Shown here: one piece after another, positions 1 to 8,013 of the stretch
Layout: each line of letters begins with the position of its first letter
Numbering within the stretch: the first letter of the stretch is position 1
Assembly: GCA_041920415.1 (NCBI GenBank)
Contig: JBHGYD010000054.1
Location: 62,001-126,000 of the forward strand
Direction: 5' to 3'
Source: JBHGYD01 sp041920415
GTDB lineage: Bacteria > Bacillota > Bacilli > Bacillales > Anoxybacillaceae
DNA: 64,000 nt
Program-made: the position numbers and the translations under genes
The notes under the pieces: generated by a model
Seen by the model: only the letters and a program-made list of their open reading frames with translations
Database searches by the model: none
Told to the model about the DNA's origin: nothing

Positions 1-211
1 TAACATAGATAAAACAATATAAATATGCTCAAGTGTACGAACGACTCTTGTTTGTCGTTCGTACGTCTTACATAGGTAGAAAAGCGGAGGCGGCGCTATT
101 TGACACAAAAGGGATAGCCGCCGAGCTAGACAACAAGAAAAGCGAATGCGATCCACTTACCTAAAAATTAGGTAATAATTTGTGATACTAAAATAGAGGA
201 GTGAATGAATA
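1..211. other. Intergenic leader upstream of greA with two inverted repeats
   Basis: No gene is seen here. The first three bases (taa) could be the stop of an upstream gene, which in relatives is udk, but this cannot be confirmed. A perfect 11-bp inverted repeat lies at 35-45 and 54-64 with an 8-base loop and no T-run after it, so it is not a standard terminator. A second, bulged GC-rich repeat spans 89-122. The greA Shine-Dalgarno AGAGGAG is at 195-201. Confidence 0.5.
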
Positions 212-688
212 ATGGCAAATGAAAAAGAATATCCGATGACAAAAGAAGGGAAAGAGAAACTAGAGCAAGAACTTGAATATTTAAAAACAGTGAAACGAAA
301 AGAAGTCGTCGAACGCATTAAAATTGCGCGCGGCTTCGGTGACCTTTCTGAAAACTCCGAGTACGATGCGGCCAAAGACGAGCAAGCATTCGTCGAAGCG
401 CGCATTCAAACGCTCGAAAATATGATTCGCAACGCGAAAATTATTGAAGAAGATACGGAAAATCCGGATGTTGTATCACTTGGAAAATCTGTTACGTTCA
501 TCGAGCTACCTGATGGTGAAGAAGAAACATATACGATTGTTGGTAGCGCTGAAGCGGATCCATTCGAAGGGAAAATTTCAAACGACTCACCAATTGCGAA
601 ATCGCTTCTTGGCAAAAGAGTTGGTGAGGAAGTGACCGTACAAACTCCTGGTGGAGAGATGCTTGTAAAAATCGTGGCCGTCAAGTAG
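212..688 (+). CDS. greA: Transcription elongation factor GreA
   Basis: GreA enters the secondary channel of RNA polymerase and stimulates cleavage of the backtracked transcript, which rescues stalled elongation complexes. The 158-residue protein has the family length. Residues 1 to about 75 form the charged antiparallel coiled coil, and its tip carries the signature DLSENSEYDAAKDEQ at residues 44-58, with the acidic residues that act at the polymerase active site. The rest fits the FKBP-like C-terminal domain. The ATG at 212 follows AGAGGAG at good spacing. A strong terminator follows at 703-735, so greA ends its own transcription unit, although the next gene starts immediately behind it. Confidence 0.97.
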   Translation: MANEKEYPMTKEGKEKLEQELEYLKTVKRKEVVERIKIARGFGDLSENSEYDAAKDEQAFVEARIQTLENMIRNAKIIEEDTENPDVVSLGKSVTFIELPDGEEETYTIVGSAEADPFEGKISNDSPIAKSLLGKRVGEEVTVQTPGGEMLVKIVAVK

Positions 689-702
689 GTTTTAAAATGG
701 GG

Positions 703-735
703 CACCTCGTCAAAAATGAAGACGAGGTGTTTTTT
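703..735 (+). terminator. Rho-independent terminator of greA
   Basis: Perfect 9-bp stem CACCTCGTC / GACGAGGTG (703-711 and 721-729), 9-base loop, then six T (730-735). The descending arm contains GAGGTG six bases before the next start codon, so it can double as the Shine-Dalgarno sequence of the following PBP gene. Confidence 0.85.
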
Positions 736-2511
736 ATGTGGAAAAAAAGAATGATCGTTATTTTAGCACTTATTCAACTTGGTATCTTTCTATTAATTGG
801 GCGGCTCGTACAAATTCAGTTAGTGAGTACAGAATCTTTTTCAAAACAGAAAGTGAACTTAATTGAGGAGAGCGTCGCGCAACGAACACAAGAAATGGTC
901 ATTGATGAAGGGCGGGGAACGTTTGTTGACCGCAATGGTCAGCCGCTTACCCAAGAATATATTCCATCGCTTGTGTTATTTCCGTTTTTAAAAACATTGA
1001 ACTGGCCACTGGAGAAGCTGGCAGCGGTTCTTCATATTTCTCCGAGCATCATTATCTCTAAGCTTCAAGAAGCAAAAAAACCGTTCATTTTTTCGCTTGG
1101 AGGAGAGCCGCTTGCATTAACGAAGGAGCAAATGGAGAAAGTGAATCGCCTTCACATTCCCGGTGTATTGGCTGTTAAAAAGCAGTATCCATTAGCGCAC
1201 ACATATGCGGAACATCTTATCGGCTTTACTCGCGAAGACCCGCAATTATTGCGTGCTCGTTATCCTAATCAGCATTTATCACCTCATACGAAAATTGGTA
1301 TTCATGGCTTGCAAAAAGCGTTTGATGAATTTTTGATTCCAGAAGGAGAAACGAAGCTTTTATATCATGTCGATGCAGAAGGGGGACCTTTATTTGGTAT
1401 TGACGTGAAATATAGTGACCCAGGAAATCCGTTTTATCCCGTTGCCGTACAAACGACAATCGATCGAAATCTGCAAGAAATCGCTGAAGAAGTCGTGCAA
1501 GAACATCAATTAAAAAAAGGGGGCGTTGTTTTACTTGATATTGCCACAAACAGCGTGTTAGCGATGGTCAGTCAACCGGCAATGGATCCGCACAACCCAT
1601 ATAAAAATCAAGCGGCAGAAAATCAAATGCTTTTGCCACAAATCCCCGGTTCTGTTTTTAAAACGGTGATTGCGGCTGCGGCGATAGAGAAAGGAATTGT
1701 TTCTAAAGAGAGAACATTTAACTGCAGTAAAAAAATTGACGGAATAACACCAGATAATGAACATTCGTACGGAATGCTGCATTTTGAAGATAGTTTTTCA
1801 GTTAGTTGCAATAATACTTTTGCAACGTTAGGAAAAGAACTAGTCGAACAAGATAAAGGCATTATCGAACAATATGCGCGAAAACTTGGATTATATCCAC
1901 TTGCTGGTTGGCAAGGTGATGTCTACCATTTGACGAATTTTCGGCAACTTCCTGAAGAAAAAAGCGGCACGATTTGGTATGACAAAAGCGACAAATATGT
2001 TCCGCTCGCTGTTTCCCAAACATCGATCGGTCAAAAAAATGTTCGCGTTTCTCCACTTGCTGTAGTCAACATGATGGCCACGATTGCTCGAAACGGTGAG
2101 GCGCGGCAAGTGCGGGCAGTCAGCAAAATCGTTTATAAAAATGGAACGACGTTTTTCTCATTTCCGGAACAACGTTTTTCAGACGATGAACCGATTTCTC
2201 CAGCGACGGCCATGAAATTAAAAGAGTTGCTACGGAATGTTGTCACCGATGAGCGCGGTACGGGGAGACGATTTCAAACACTCCCTTATGCGGTAGCAGG
2301 AAAATCGGGTACGGCGCAGACAGGAAAAACAACACCACAAGGTGAGGAAATCATTAATAAATGGTTTGCTGGCTATTTTCCGTCGGAGTCACCGAAGTAT
2401 GCGCTTGTCGTTGTTGACTTAGAAAGTCCTAGCTCACAAGCTGTGACAAACGATGTATTTTATGACCTTGTCAAGAGAATATATGAGTTCGATGAAAAAC
2501 AGAAACAATAG
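736..2511 (+). CDS. pbpI: Class B penicillin-binding protein (PbpI/YrrR type)
   Basis: This is a peptidoglycan transpeptidase of class B: an N-terminal membrane anchor (about residues 4-24), a dimerisation domain and a C-terminal transpeptidase domain. The three active-site motifs are present: SVFK at about 306-309 (acylated serine), SCN at about 357-359 and KSGT at about 523-526. Length is 591 residues from ATG 736, close to the B. subtilis YrrR/PbpI protein. I chose 736 because GAGGTG lies six bases upstream and the anchor then starts normally; an in-frame ATG at 697 would place the greA terminator inside the gene. Position after greA and before yrrS matches B. subtilis. The physiological role is not given by the sequence. 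Confidence 0.93.
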   Translation: MWKKRMIVILALIQLGIFLLIGRLVQIQLVSTESFSKQKVNLIEESVAQRTQEMVIDEGRGTFVDRNGQPLTQEYIPSLVLFPFLKTLNWPLEKLAAVLHISPSIIISKLQEAKKPFIFSLGGEPLALTKEQMEKVNRLHIPGVLAVKKQYPLAHTYAEHLIGFTREDPQLLRARYPNQHLSPHTKIGIHGLQKAFDEFLIPEGETKLLYHVDAEGGPLFGIDVKYSDPGNPFYPVAVQTTIDRNLQEIAEEVVQEHQLKKGGVVLLDIATNSVLAMVSQPAMDPHNPYKNQAAENQMLLPQIPGSVFKTVIAAAAIEKGIVSKERTFNCSKKIDGITPDNEHSYGMLHFEDSFSVSCNNTFATLGKELVEQDKGIIEQYARKLGLYPLAGWQGDVYHLTNFRQLPEEKSGTIWYDKSDKYVPLAVSQTSIGQKNVRVSPLAVVNMMATIARNGEARQVRAVSKIVYKNGTTFFSFPEQRFSDDEPISPATAMKLKELLRNVVTDERGTGRRFQTLPYAVAGKSGTAQTGKTTPQGEEIINKWFAGYFPSESPKYALVVVDLESPSSQAVTNDVFYDLVKRIYEFDEKQKQ

Positions 2512-2605
2512 GACATAAATCGGAAATGACGACGAAACAGTTTATTAGGAAACAAGAACAATGATACAATAAAAACGATTGGAAGCAGGCAGGGAGGGAA
2601 AGCGG

Positions 2606-3226
2606 TTGGCAAAACAAAATGGGACGCGCTTTGAACAACGAGCGAAGCGCCGGAAAATCAATCGAATCTTAAATATTGCTATTGCTTTTGTATTTATATT
2701 AATTGTCTTTTTTGGTTGGCAATTGCTTTTTTCGCACGACAATCAAAACAAACAAATGACGGAACCAAAAGAGAAGGTAACGAAGAAAAAAGAAGACAAT
2801 GATGAAAAAGTAGAAATTGAAATAGGCCACAATCAACAATCATCAGAAGAAGCGAGCGAAGAAACGGATAACCAAGCCGAATCGCAAGAAGTCATCGAAA
2901 CGGCAGGTGACCCTTCTTCTAATGTCATAAAAGAAATTGCCAATCCATCGTGGCAACCGGTTGGTACAACGCAATCAGAACCGCATGTGACGACGTTTGA
3001 TGAACATTCTGTCGATTGGAAAGAAATGCTTGATGCAGTTAGTTATGCCACTGGTTTATCACAGTCAGATATGGTTGTTTGGTTCATCGGCAACAATGGA
3101 CCAAACAAAGCAGTTGCAACGATCTCGACAAAAGATAAAAGTCAGTATTATAAAGTGTACATCGAATGGGTAGAAAACCAAGGGTGGAAACCAACGAAAG
3201 TGCAACAGTTAAGACAGAAAGAATAA
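2606..3226 (+). CDS. yrrS: YrrS family membrane-anchored protein (DUF1510)
   Basis: A 206-residue protein with a basic N-terminus, one transmembrane segment at about residues 21-42, a very acidic, low-complexity Glu/Lys/Gln linker (about 45-110) and a conserved C-terminal domain of the DUF1510 type, predicted outside the membrane. The start is taken as TTG 2606 because GGGAGGG lies just upstream; an in-frame ATG at 2579 lacks a ribosome binding site. It follows the PBP gene as in B. subtilis, which suggests a link to cell-wall synthesis, but no biochemical function is visible. A strong hairpin terminator follows the stop. Confidence 0.85.
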   Translation: MAKQNGTRFEQRAKRRKINRILNIAIAFVFILIVFFGWQLLFSHDNQNKQMTEPKEKVTKKKEDNDEKVEIEIGHNQQSSEEASEETDNQAESQEVIETAGDPSSNVIKEIANPSWQPVGTTQSEPHVTTFDEHSVDWKEMLDAVSYATGLSQSDMVVWFIGNNGPNKAVATISTKDKSQYYKVYIEWVENQGWKPTKVQQLRQKE

Positions 3227-3230
3227 AAAT

Positions 3231-3271
3231 AAGCGGATTTCTCGCAGAAGGAGAAATCCGCTTATTTTTTT
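3231..3271. terminator. Bidirectional terminator between yrrS and yrzA
   Basis: Perfect 13-bp stem (3231-3243 with 3251-3263), 7-base loop, T-run 3265-3271 on the plus strand and an A-rich flank that gives a T-rich tail on the minus strand. It sits between two convergent genes. Confidence 0.85.
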
Positions 3272-3468
3272 GCTTTAAAATGAACAACGGCACTGTAAAA
3301 ACGTTGACCGTTCTCTGCGACATACATTTGATGTGACACATGGTGAACTTCTAATAAAATTGCTTTATTATGCTCAATTTGCTCATTAATCTTTTTTTCT
3401 AATGTTTGGATATCGGTTGCTTCAAAAAATTCAATTTTATCTTCTATAATGTCTAACGAAAAATTCAT
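3262..3468 (-). CDS. yrzA: YrzA family protein (DUF2536)
   Basis: A 68-residue cytosolic protein recognised as YrzA/DUF2536 by its opening (MNFSLDIIEDKIEFFEA), its middle (HNKAILLEVHHVSHQ) and its end (YSAVVHFKAK). No catalytic motif is visible and the function is unknown. Start: two in-frame ATG codons lie six bases apart at 3474 and 3468 on the minus strand; GGAGGG abuts the first, so the second, with proper spacing, is preferred. It is transcribed against yrrS and divergently from yrrT. An 8-bp inverted repeat lies just upstream (3488-3510). Confidence 0.8.
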   Translation of the reverse strand: MNFSLDIIEDKIEFFEATDIQTLEKKINEQIEHNKAILLEVHHVSHQMYVAENGQRFYSAVVHFKAKK

Positions 3469-3487
3469 TTTCATCCCTCCATCTTTA

Positions 3488-3510
3488 TTGTTACAAAGAA
3501 AGTGTAACAA
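3488..3510. promoter_or_regulatory. 8-bp inverted repeat upstream of yrzA
   Basis: TTGTTACA (3488-3495) and TGTAACAA (3503-3510) form a perfect inverted repeat with a 7-base spacer just upstream of the yrzA Shine-Dalgarno sequence. Its symmetry would suit a dimeric repressor site, but the regulator is unknown. Confidence 0.35.
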
Positions 3511-3585
3511 ACTTTTTTGTGGAGAAATAGATTCTCATTGAAGAAATGAAAAACTTATGATACATTGAGAACAGATTTGCAGTTA

Positions 3586-3609
3586 ATTCATACTATATTT
3601 ATAGGAATT
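3586..3609 (+). promoter_or_regulatory. Possible CymR half-site upstream of yrrT
   Basis: ATAGGAATT at 3601-3609 matches the conserved right half (ATNGGAATT) of the CymR box. In B. subtilis the yrrT operon is repressed by CymR in response to cysteine. The left half of the box does not match well, so this is a tentative call made largely from context. Confidence 0.35.
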
Positions 3610-3633
3610 GTAAAAATTACGGGGTGTGACATT

Positions 3634-4275
3634 ATGGGTAGAGAATTTCTTGACTTATTTGAAACATGGGCAGATTCTTATGACCAATCAGTAGAAGGAT
3701 ACGATGAAGAATATCGCGAAGCGTTTGAAAGATATGATGAGATTTTAAATACAGTTGTTAGTAAATCAGGTAATGTAGTGTTAGAGTTCGGCGTTGGCAC
3801 AGGCAATTTAACGAAAAAGCTTCTTGAAGCTGGAAAAACCGTGTACGGCATTGAGCCGTCAGCACCGATGAGGGAAAAAGCGTTTGAAAAATTAGGAAAA
3901 AATGTATCCATTCAAGACGGAGATTTCCTTGTATTCCCTTTTCCGGAAGAGTCTGTCGATACGATTGTCAGCACCTATGCTTTTCATCACTTAACAGACG
4001 AGGAAAAAGCAAGAGCGATCGCCAACTATGGAAAGTTACTTCGTAAAGGTGGTAAAATAGTCTTTGCGGATACGGCGTTTGCTGATAAAATGGCATTTCA
4101 GCAAGCGATTGATGAGGCGATTCAACGCGGCTTCCATAATCTTGCTGAAGATTTACAACGCGAGTATTATACAACGCTTGACGCACTTGAGCGAATGTTT
4201 CATGCCGGTGGGTTTTCTGTTGAATTTACTCGCTTAAATAAATTCGTCTGGTTAATGGAGGCTGTAAAACAGTAA
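3634..4275 (+). CDS. yrrT: YrrT-type SAM-dependent methyltransferase
   Basis: Class I SAM-dependent methyltransferase of 213 residues, the length of B. subtilis YrrT. The SAM-binding glycine motif VVLEFGVGTGN lies at about residues 48-58, followed by an acidic residue in GIEPS that would bind the ribose. The substrate is not established. It opens the operon yrrT-mtnN-mccA-mccB-yrhC, whose other members turn the by-products of SAM metabolism into cysteine, which explains the coupling with a methyltransferase. The start ATG 3634 is preceded by GGGGTG; an upstream in-frame ATG at 3565 would overlap the probable promoter region. Confidence 0.88.
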   Translation: MGREFLDLFETWADSYDQSVEGYDEEYREAFERYDEILNTVVSKSGNVVLEFGVGTGNLTKKLLEAGKTVYGIEPSAPMREKAFEKLGKNVSIQDGDFLVFPFPEESVDTIVSTYAFHHLTDEEKARAIANYGKLLRKGGKIVFADTAFADKMAFQQAIDEAIQRGFHNLAEDLQREYYTTLDALERMFHAGGFSVEFTRLNKFVWLMEAVKQ

Positions 4276-4293
4276 GAGAAAGAGGTAGACGAG

Positions 4294-4992
4294 ATGAAAG
4301 TTGCAATCATTGGTGCTATGGAAGAAGAAGTAACCATCTTACGCGAAAAAATCGAAGATCGCAAAGACACCGTTATTGCGAACTGCGAATTTTACACAGG
4401 GAAAATTAACGGTGTCGACGTTATTTTATTAAAATCGGGAATCGGAAAAGTAAATGCAGCGATGTCGACTGCGATTTTGCTTGAGCGATTTCAACCTGAT
4501 TATGTGATTAACACTGGTTCGGCAGGGGGATTTTTATCGACGCTCAATGTAGGAGATATCGTAATTTCAACAGAGGTTGTCCATCATGATGTCGATGTGA
4601 CAGCGTTTGGTTACGAATATGGTCAAGTGCCAGGCATGCCGGCGCGTTATATAGCAGATGAAAAACTAGTGGAAATTGCGGAAAAAAGCGCTGAGCAAAT
4701 TCGCGACATTCAAGTGGTGAAAGGATTAATCGCCACAGGTGATTCGTTTATGAACGATCCGGCTCGCGTTGAGTTTGTGCGTACGAAATTTGCTGATTTA
4801 TATGCGGTCGAAATGGAAGCGGCGGCGATTGCCCAAGTTTGTACGCAATTTGCTGTACCGTTTGTCATTATTCGTGCGTTGTCCGATATTGCCGGCAAAG
4901 AGTCGAACGTTTCATTTGAGCAATTTTTACACAAAGCAGCCCTTCATTCTTCTAACTTAGTGTTATCCATGTTAACAGCGCTAAAGAACTAA
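4294..4992 (+). CDS. mtnN: 5'-methylthioadenosine/S-adenosylhomocysteine nucleosidase
   Basis: MtnN (Pfs) hydrolyses the glycosidic bond of S-adenosylhomocysteine and methylthioadenosine, releasing adenine and feeding homocysteine recovery. The 232-residue protein has the family length. Visible hallmarks are GAMEEEV at residues 7-13 with the catalytic glutamate, the phosphorylase-family TGSAGG segment, VEMEAAA for ribose binding and RALSDIAG with the catalytic aspartate. The gene lies 18 bases after yrrT with an AGAGG-type ribosome binding site and precedes mccA after a palindromic spacer. Its place in the operon fits the recycling path from S-adenosylhomocysteine to cystathionine. Confidence 0.96.
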   Translation: MKVAIIGAMEEEVTILREKIEDRKDTVIANCEFYTGKINGVDVILLKSGIGKVNAAMSTAILLERFQPDYVINTGSAGGFLSTLNVGDIVISTEVVHHDVDVTAFGYEYGQVPGMPARYIADEKLVEIAEKSAEQIRDIQVVKGLIATGDSFMNDPARVEFVRTKFADLYAVEMEAAAIAQVCTQFAVPFVIIRALSDIAGKESNVSFEQFLHKAALHSSNLVLSMLTALKN

Positions 4993-4998
4993 TCACAT

Positions 4999-5018
4999 GA
5001 GGAAGGAATTCCTTCCTC
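4999..5018. terminator. 20-bp perfect palindrome between mtnN and mccA
   Basis: The 20 bases are a perfect palindrome centred on GAATTC and would fold as an 8-bp stem with an AATT loop. Only a short T-rich stretch follows. It may be a weak intra-operon terminator or an RNA-processing hairpin that sets the ratio of mtnN to mccAB. Confidence 0.4.
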
Positions 5019-5054
5019 TTTCCATGTACATGAACGAAAGAATGGAGTGACATC

Positions 5055-5978
5055 ATGAAAGTATTTCGAAATGTTCATGAGTTAGTAGGAAATACGCCGG
5101 TTGTTGAAATTACGCAATTTCCGTTGCCTGACGGTGTTCGTCTGTTTGCGAAGCTCGAATATTTTAACCCAGGTGGCAGCATTAAAGACCGCTTAGGACA
5201 AGAACTATTACGCGATGCGCTAGAAACAGGAAAACTAAAAGAAGGCGGCACGATTATTGAGCCGACCGCGGGAAATACGGGAATCGGCTTAGCGCTTGCG
5301 GCGATTGGCAAAAACATTAACGTCATTTTTTGCGTTCCGGAAAAATTCAGCATCGAAAAACAAGAATTAATGAAGGCGCTTGGCGCAAAAATTGTGCACA
5401 CGCCGACAAGTGAAGGCATGAAAGGTGCGATTCGAAAAGCGCAAGAGCTTTCAAAAGAAATTCCGAACTCGTATTGCCCTCAGCAATTTGGGAACCCAGC
5501 CAATCCGAGAACGTATTATAAAACGCTTGGTCCGGAGCTTTGGGAGCAATTAGACGGCCAAATTGATGTGTTTGTTGCCGGAGCGGGTTCGGGCGGCACA
5601 TTTATGGGAACAGCACAGTTTTTCAAAGAGAAAAATCCACATATTAAAACGGTTATTGTTGAACCAGAAGGATCGATTTTAAACGGCGGCGAACCAGGAC
5701 CGCATAAGACGGAAGGAATCGGCATGGAATTTCTTCCAGAATACATGGACCCAAGTTATTTTGACGCGATTCATACTGTGCTTGATGAAGATGCTTTCCG
5801 CCGCGTTAAAGAATTGGCAACAAAAGAAGGATTGCTCGTCGGAAGTTCTTCCGGTGCAGCGTTTCATGCGGCATTGCTTGAGGCGGAAAAAGCAAAGCCG
5901 GGAACGAATATTGTTGTCATTTTCCCAGATAGTAGTGAACGTTATCTAAGCAAAAAGATTTATGAAGGTGGGATGTAA
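5055..5978 (+). CDS. mccA: O-acetylserine-dependent cystathionine beta-synthase / cysteine synthase family MccA
   Basis: PLP-dependent fold type II enzyme of 307 residues. In the reverse transsulfuration route MccA (YrhA) joins homocysteine and O-acetylserine to cystathionine. The PLP lysine is K44 in GGSIKDRLG, the substrate-binding loop is TAGNTGIG at about 71-78, and a glycine-rich phosphate loop (GAGSGGT) lies in the C-terminal half. The sequence alone does not separate it from ordinary CysK; the position directly before mccB in the yrrT operon decides the name. The spacing to mccB is only two bases, so translation is probably coupled. Confidence 0.9.
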   Translation: MKVFRNVHELVGNTPVVEITQFPLPDGVRLFAKLEYFNPGGSIKDRLGQELLRDALETGKLKEGGTIIEPTAGNTGIGLALAAIGKNINVIFCVPEKFSIEKQELMKALGAKIVHTPTSEGMKGAIRKAQELSKEIPNSYCPQQFGNPANPRTYYKTLGPELWEQLDGQIDVFVAGAGSGGTFMGTAQFFKEKNPHIKTVIVEPEGSILNGGEPGPHKTEGIGMEFLPEYMDPSYFDAIHTVLDEDAFRRVKELATKEGLLVGSSSGAAFHAALLEAEKAKPGTNIVVIFPDSSERYLSKKIYEGGM

Positions 5979-5980
5979 AG

Positions 5981-7117
5981 ATGAGACGGAAAACGAAATT
6001 GATTCATGGTGGTATTTTCGGAGATCCGCATACAGGGGCGGTATCCGTTCCGATTTACCAAGTAAGCACGTACAAACAAGAAGGAGTCGGCGGACATAAA
6101 GGATATGAATACTCTCGCACGGGAAATCCAACTCGTCATGCGCTTGAAGAATTGATAAAAGACCTTGAAGAAGGATATGCAGGATTTGCGTTTAGCTCAG
6201 GGATGGCGGCGATTACGGCTGTCATGATGCTGTTTAACAGCGGCGACCACGTCATTTTAACGGACGATGTGTACGGTGGTACGTATCGTGTTATGACAAA
6301 AGTATTAAATCGTTTAGGAATCGAATCAACGTTTGTGGACACAAGCGATTTAACAAACATTGAAAAAAATATCAAGCCAAACACAAAAGCAATCTATCTT
6401 GAAACTCCAACGAATCCGCTTTTAAAAATTACCGACATTCAAGCAGCGGCGGCTATCGCGAAACAACATGGTCTGTTAACGATTGTTGATAATACGTTCA
6501 GCACGCCTTACTGGCAAACGCCTATTTCGCTTGGCGCTGATATTGTCGTTCATAGTGCCACAAAATATTTAGGCGGTCATAGCGATGTTGTGGCTGGTCT
6601 TGTCGTTGTTAATTCGGAACAGCTAGCGCAAGATTTACACTTTATCCAAAATTCAACAGGTGCTATCCTTGGTCCGCAAGATTCTTGGCTATTAATGCGC
6701 GGTATCAAAACACTAGGAATCCGCATGGAAGAGCATGAAGAGAATACACGCAAAATCGTTGAATTTTTAGTGAGTCACCCAGCGGTGAAGAAAGTTTACT
6801 ATCCAGGACTTGAAACACATCCGAACCATGAAATTGCGAAAAAACAAGCGCGCGGGTTCGGCGGAATGATTTCCTTTGATGTTGGAAGTGAGGAAAAAGC
6901 AGACCGCTTGTTAAACAGCGTGAAATATTTTACGCTTGCCGAAAGCTTAGGAGCGGTTGAAAGTTTAATTTCTCTTCCTGCAAAGATGACGCACGCTTCC
7001 ATTCCGAAAGAGCGCCGCGAAGAGCTTGGGATTACGGACGGATTAGTGCGCATTTCAGTCGGACTTGAAGATGTCGAAGATTTAATCGAGGATTTAGCAC
7101 AAGCGTTACATGGTTAA
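5981..7117 (+). CDS. mccB: Cystathionine gamma-lyase MccB
   Basis: PLP-dependent enzyme of the Cys/Met metabolism family (fold type I), 378 residues. It cleaves cystathionine to cysteine, ammonia and 2-oxobutyrate, and can also act on homocysteine. The PLP lysine is K195 in HSATKYLGGH, and the family features YEYSRTGNPT near residue 42 and ETPTNP near 141 are present. It starts two bases after the mccA stop, which supports co-transcription and coupled translation. Together with MtnN and MccA it completes methionine-to-cysteine conversion. The alternative, cystathionine gamma-synthase, is less likely because of this neighbourhood. Confidence 0.93.
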   Translation: MRRKTKLIHGGIFGDPHTGAVSVPIYQVSTYKQEGVGGHKGYEYSRTGNPTRHALEELIKDLEEGYAGFAFSSGMAAITAVMMLFNSGDHVILTDDVYGGTYRVMTKVLNRLGIESTFVDTSDLTNIEKNIKPNTKAIYLETPTNPLLKITDIQAAAAIAKQHGLLTIVDNTFSTPYWQTPISLGADIVVHSATKYLGGHSDVVAGLVVVNSEQLAQDLHFIQNSTGAILGPQDSWLLMRGIKTLGIRMEEHEENTRKIVEFLVSHPAVKKVYYPGLETHPNHEIAKKQARGFGGMISFDVGSEEKADRLLNSVKYFTLAESLGAVESLISLPAKMTHASIPKERREELGITDGLVRISVGLEDVEDLIEDLAQALHG

Positions 7118-7177
7118 AATTACATCCTCCACTTTTCGAAACATATGGTACATTTAAAGTGGAAAGTGGGGGATACA

Positions 7178-7402
7178 ATGGAACAACGAAAGCAATGGAA
7201 AGAAAAAGCAGCGGATTACAAAATGTATGCCGGTGTTTTAGTAGCGTTAAGCATCTTTTTCTATATAGGTATACTTCTTCCTATTGCACCAGAAAAGAAA
7301 CCATATTTAATTGGCTTTATCATGATTTTATTAACCGGTGCCTTTTTCTTTTATCAAAAAGCAATAAAATATATTCGCCTATTGCGTGAATTTGAACAAT
7401 GA
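7178..7402 (+). CDS. yrhC: YrhC family small membrane protein
   Basis: A 74-residue protein with two predicted transmembrane segments (about residues 16-37 and 42-61), a charged N-terminus and a short charged C-terminus. Length, composition and its place at the end of the yrrT-mccB operon identify it as YrhC, whose function is unknown. Start ATG 7178 is preceded by GTGGGGGA; an in-frame ATG at 7145 has no ribosome binding site. A clean terminator follows directly. Confidence 0.85.
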   Translation: MEQRKQWKEKAADYKMYAGVLVALSIFFYIGILLPIAPEKKPYLIGFIMILLTGAFFFYQKAIKYIRLLREFEQ

Positions 7403-7403
7403 A

Positions 7404-7436
7404 CCTATCCTTTCGAAGTGAAAGGATAGGTTTTTT
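7404..7436 (+). terminator. Terminator of the yrrT-yrhC operon
   Basis: Perfect 11-bp stem (7404-7414 with 7420-7430), 5-base loop, six T at 7431-7436, directly after the yrhC stop. Confidence 0.9.
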
Positions 7437-7539
7437 ATTACTACATACTGAATTTCATAAATTGTTCAAAATCTTGCTGCGAAACGTGTCGTCTCTCCAT
7501 GTAAAATAAATATAAAGAACGTTAAGGGAGGAACATGGG

Positions 7540-7623
7540 ATGTTCGCGATGGTGATGGGGATTGTGATTACGGTATCAATTGCATTAATTATTAGCGCGG
7601 AAGTAAGCGTGGAAGCAAAATAG
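7540..7623 (+). CDS. Small hydrophobic peptide (27 residues), unknown
   Basis: A 27-codon frame from ATG 7540 to TAG, preceded by AAGGGAGG at 7524-7531. The predicted peptide is a single hydrophobic helix (MFAMVMGIVITVSIALIIS) followed by a short acidic tail, so it would be a bitopic membrane peptide. I do not recognise a family. A decayed relative of the same segment lies near 9148-9230, next to the intact sigK: it can still be read as MVSIAFLIS before a stop, against TVSIALIIS here. The good ribosome binding site and the second copy argue that it is or was a gene, but it is short and could be non-functional. Confidence 0.45.
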   Translation: MFAMVMGIVITVSIALIISAEVSVEAK

Positions 7624-7633
7624 ATGATAAAGC

Positions 7634-7672
7634 AAAAGAGCGGTCTCTTTTTGTTTGAGACCGCTCTCGTTA
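7634..7672 (-). terminator. Terminator downstream of the sigK fragment
   Basis: Perfect 11-bp stem AGAGCGGTCTC / GAGACCGCTCT with a 9-base loop. On the minus strand the hairpin is followed by TTTTGCTTT. It occupies the position that the sigK terminator has behind the intact copy. Confidence 0.6.
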
Positions 7673-7688
7673 TGATGCAGAAAATCAC

Positions 7689-7985
7689 CCGCCGCTTCTC
7701 TTTTTCATTTCGATAAAACTCATGAAACATTTTCATGAGCGCCCGCTTTTCAATGCGCGAAACGTTACTTCTGGAAATGCCCAGCTCTTTGGCGATTTCC
7801 CGCTGCGTTTTTTCCTTCTGCAAATCCAGCCCAAACCGGCTAATAATCACTTCTTTTTCTCGTTCATCCAAAACGTCAATATATTTCTTTACCTTCTCAA
7901 GCTCCATGTTTAATTGAATCGTATCAATGACATCGTCTCCTTCTGATTTCAACACATCGATGAGGATGATTTCGTTGCCTTCCAC
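7689..7985 (-). pseudogene. Displaced 3' fragment of sigK (spoIIIC-like)
   Basis: This 99-codon stretch matches residues 139-236 of the intact SigK encoded at 9280-9990: sigma region 4 with the helix-turn-helix QREIAKELGISRS. By hand comparison about 18 of 297 bases differ, but only three residues do (Ser to Ile, Glu to Asp, Tyr to Asn), so most changes are synonymous. The 5' part of the gene, the pro-peptide and region 2 are missing; homology stops abruptly at 7985. The sigK stop codon is replaced by a valine codon, so the frame runs on antisense through the small-peptide ORF to 7455. It cannot encode a working sigma factor alone. It resembles spoIIIC, the 3' part of sigK left on one side of the skin element in B. 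subtilis, but here a complete sigK also exists. Confidence 0.85.
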
Positions 7986-8013
7986 ATGTTATCTGTTTTT
8001 TATATACAAATTA

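Noticed and set aside
1..211. Possible riboswitch or T-box before greA
   Set aside because: Only two simple inverted repeats are visible; no T-box, purine or other known riboswitch core was recognised.
7455..7688. Extension of the sigK fragment frame as a longer 176-residue protein
   Set aside because: The extra residues are read through the lost stop codon, antisense to the small-peptide ORF and through a terminator hairpin; they are not a natural C-terminus.
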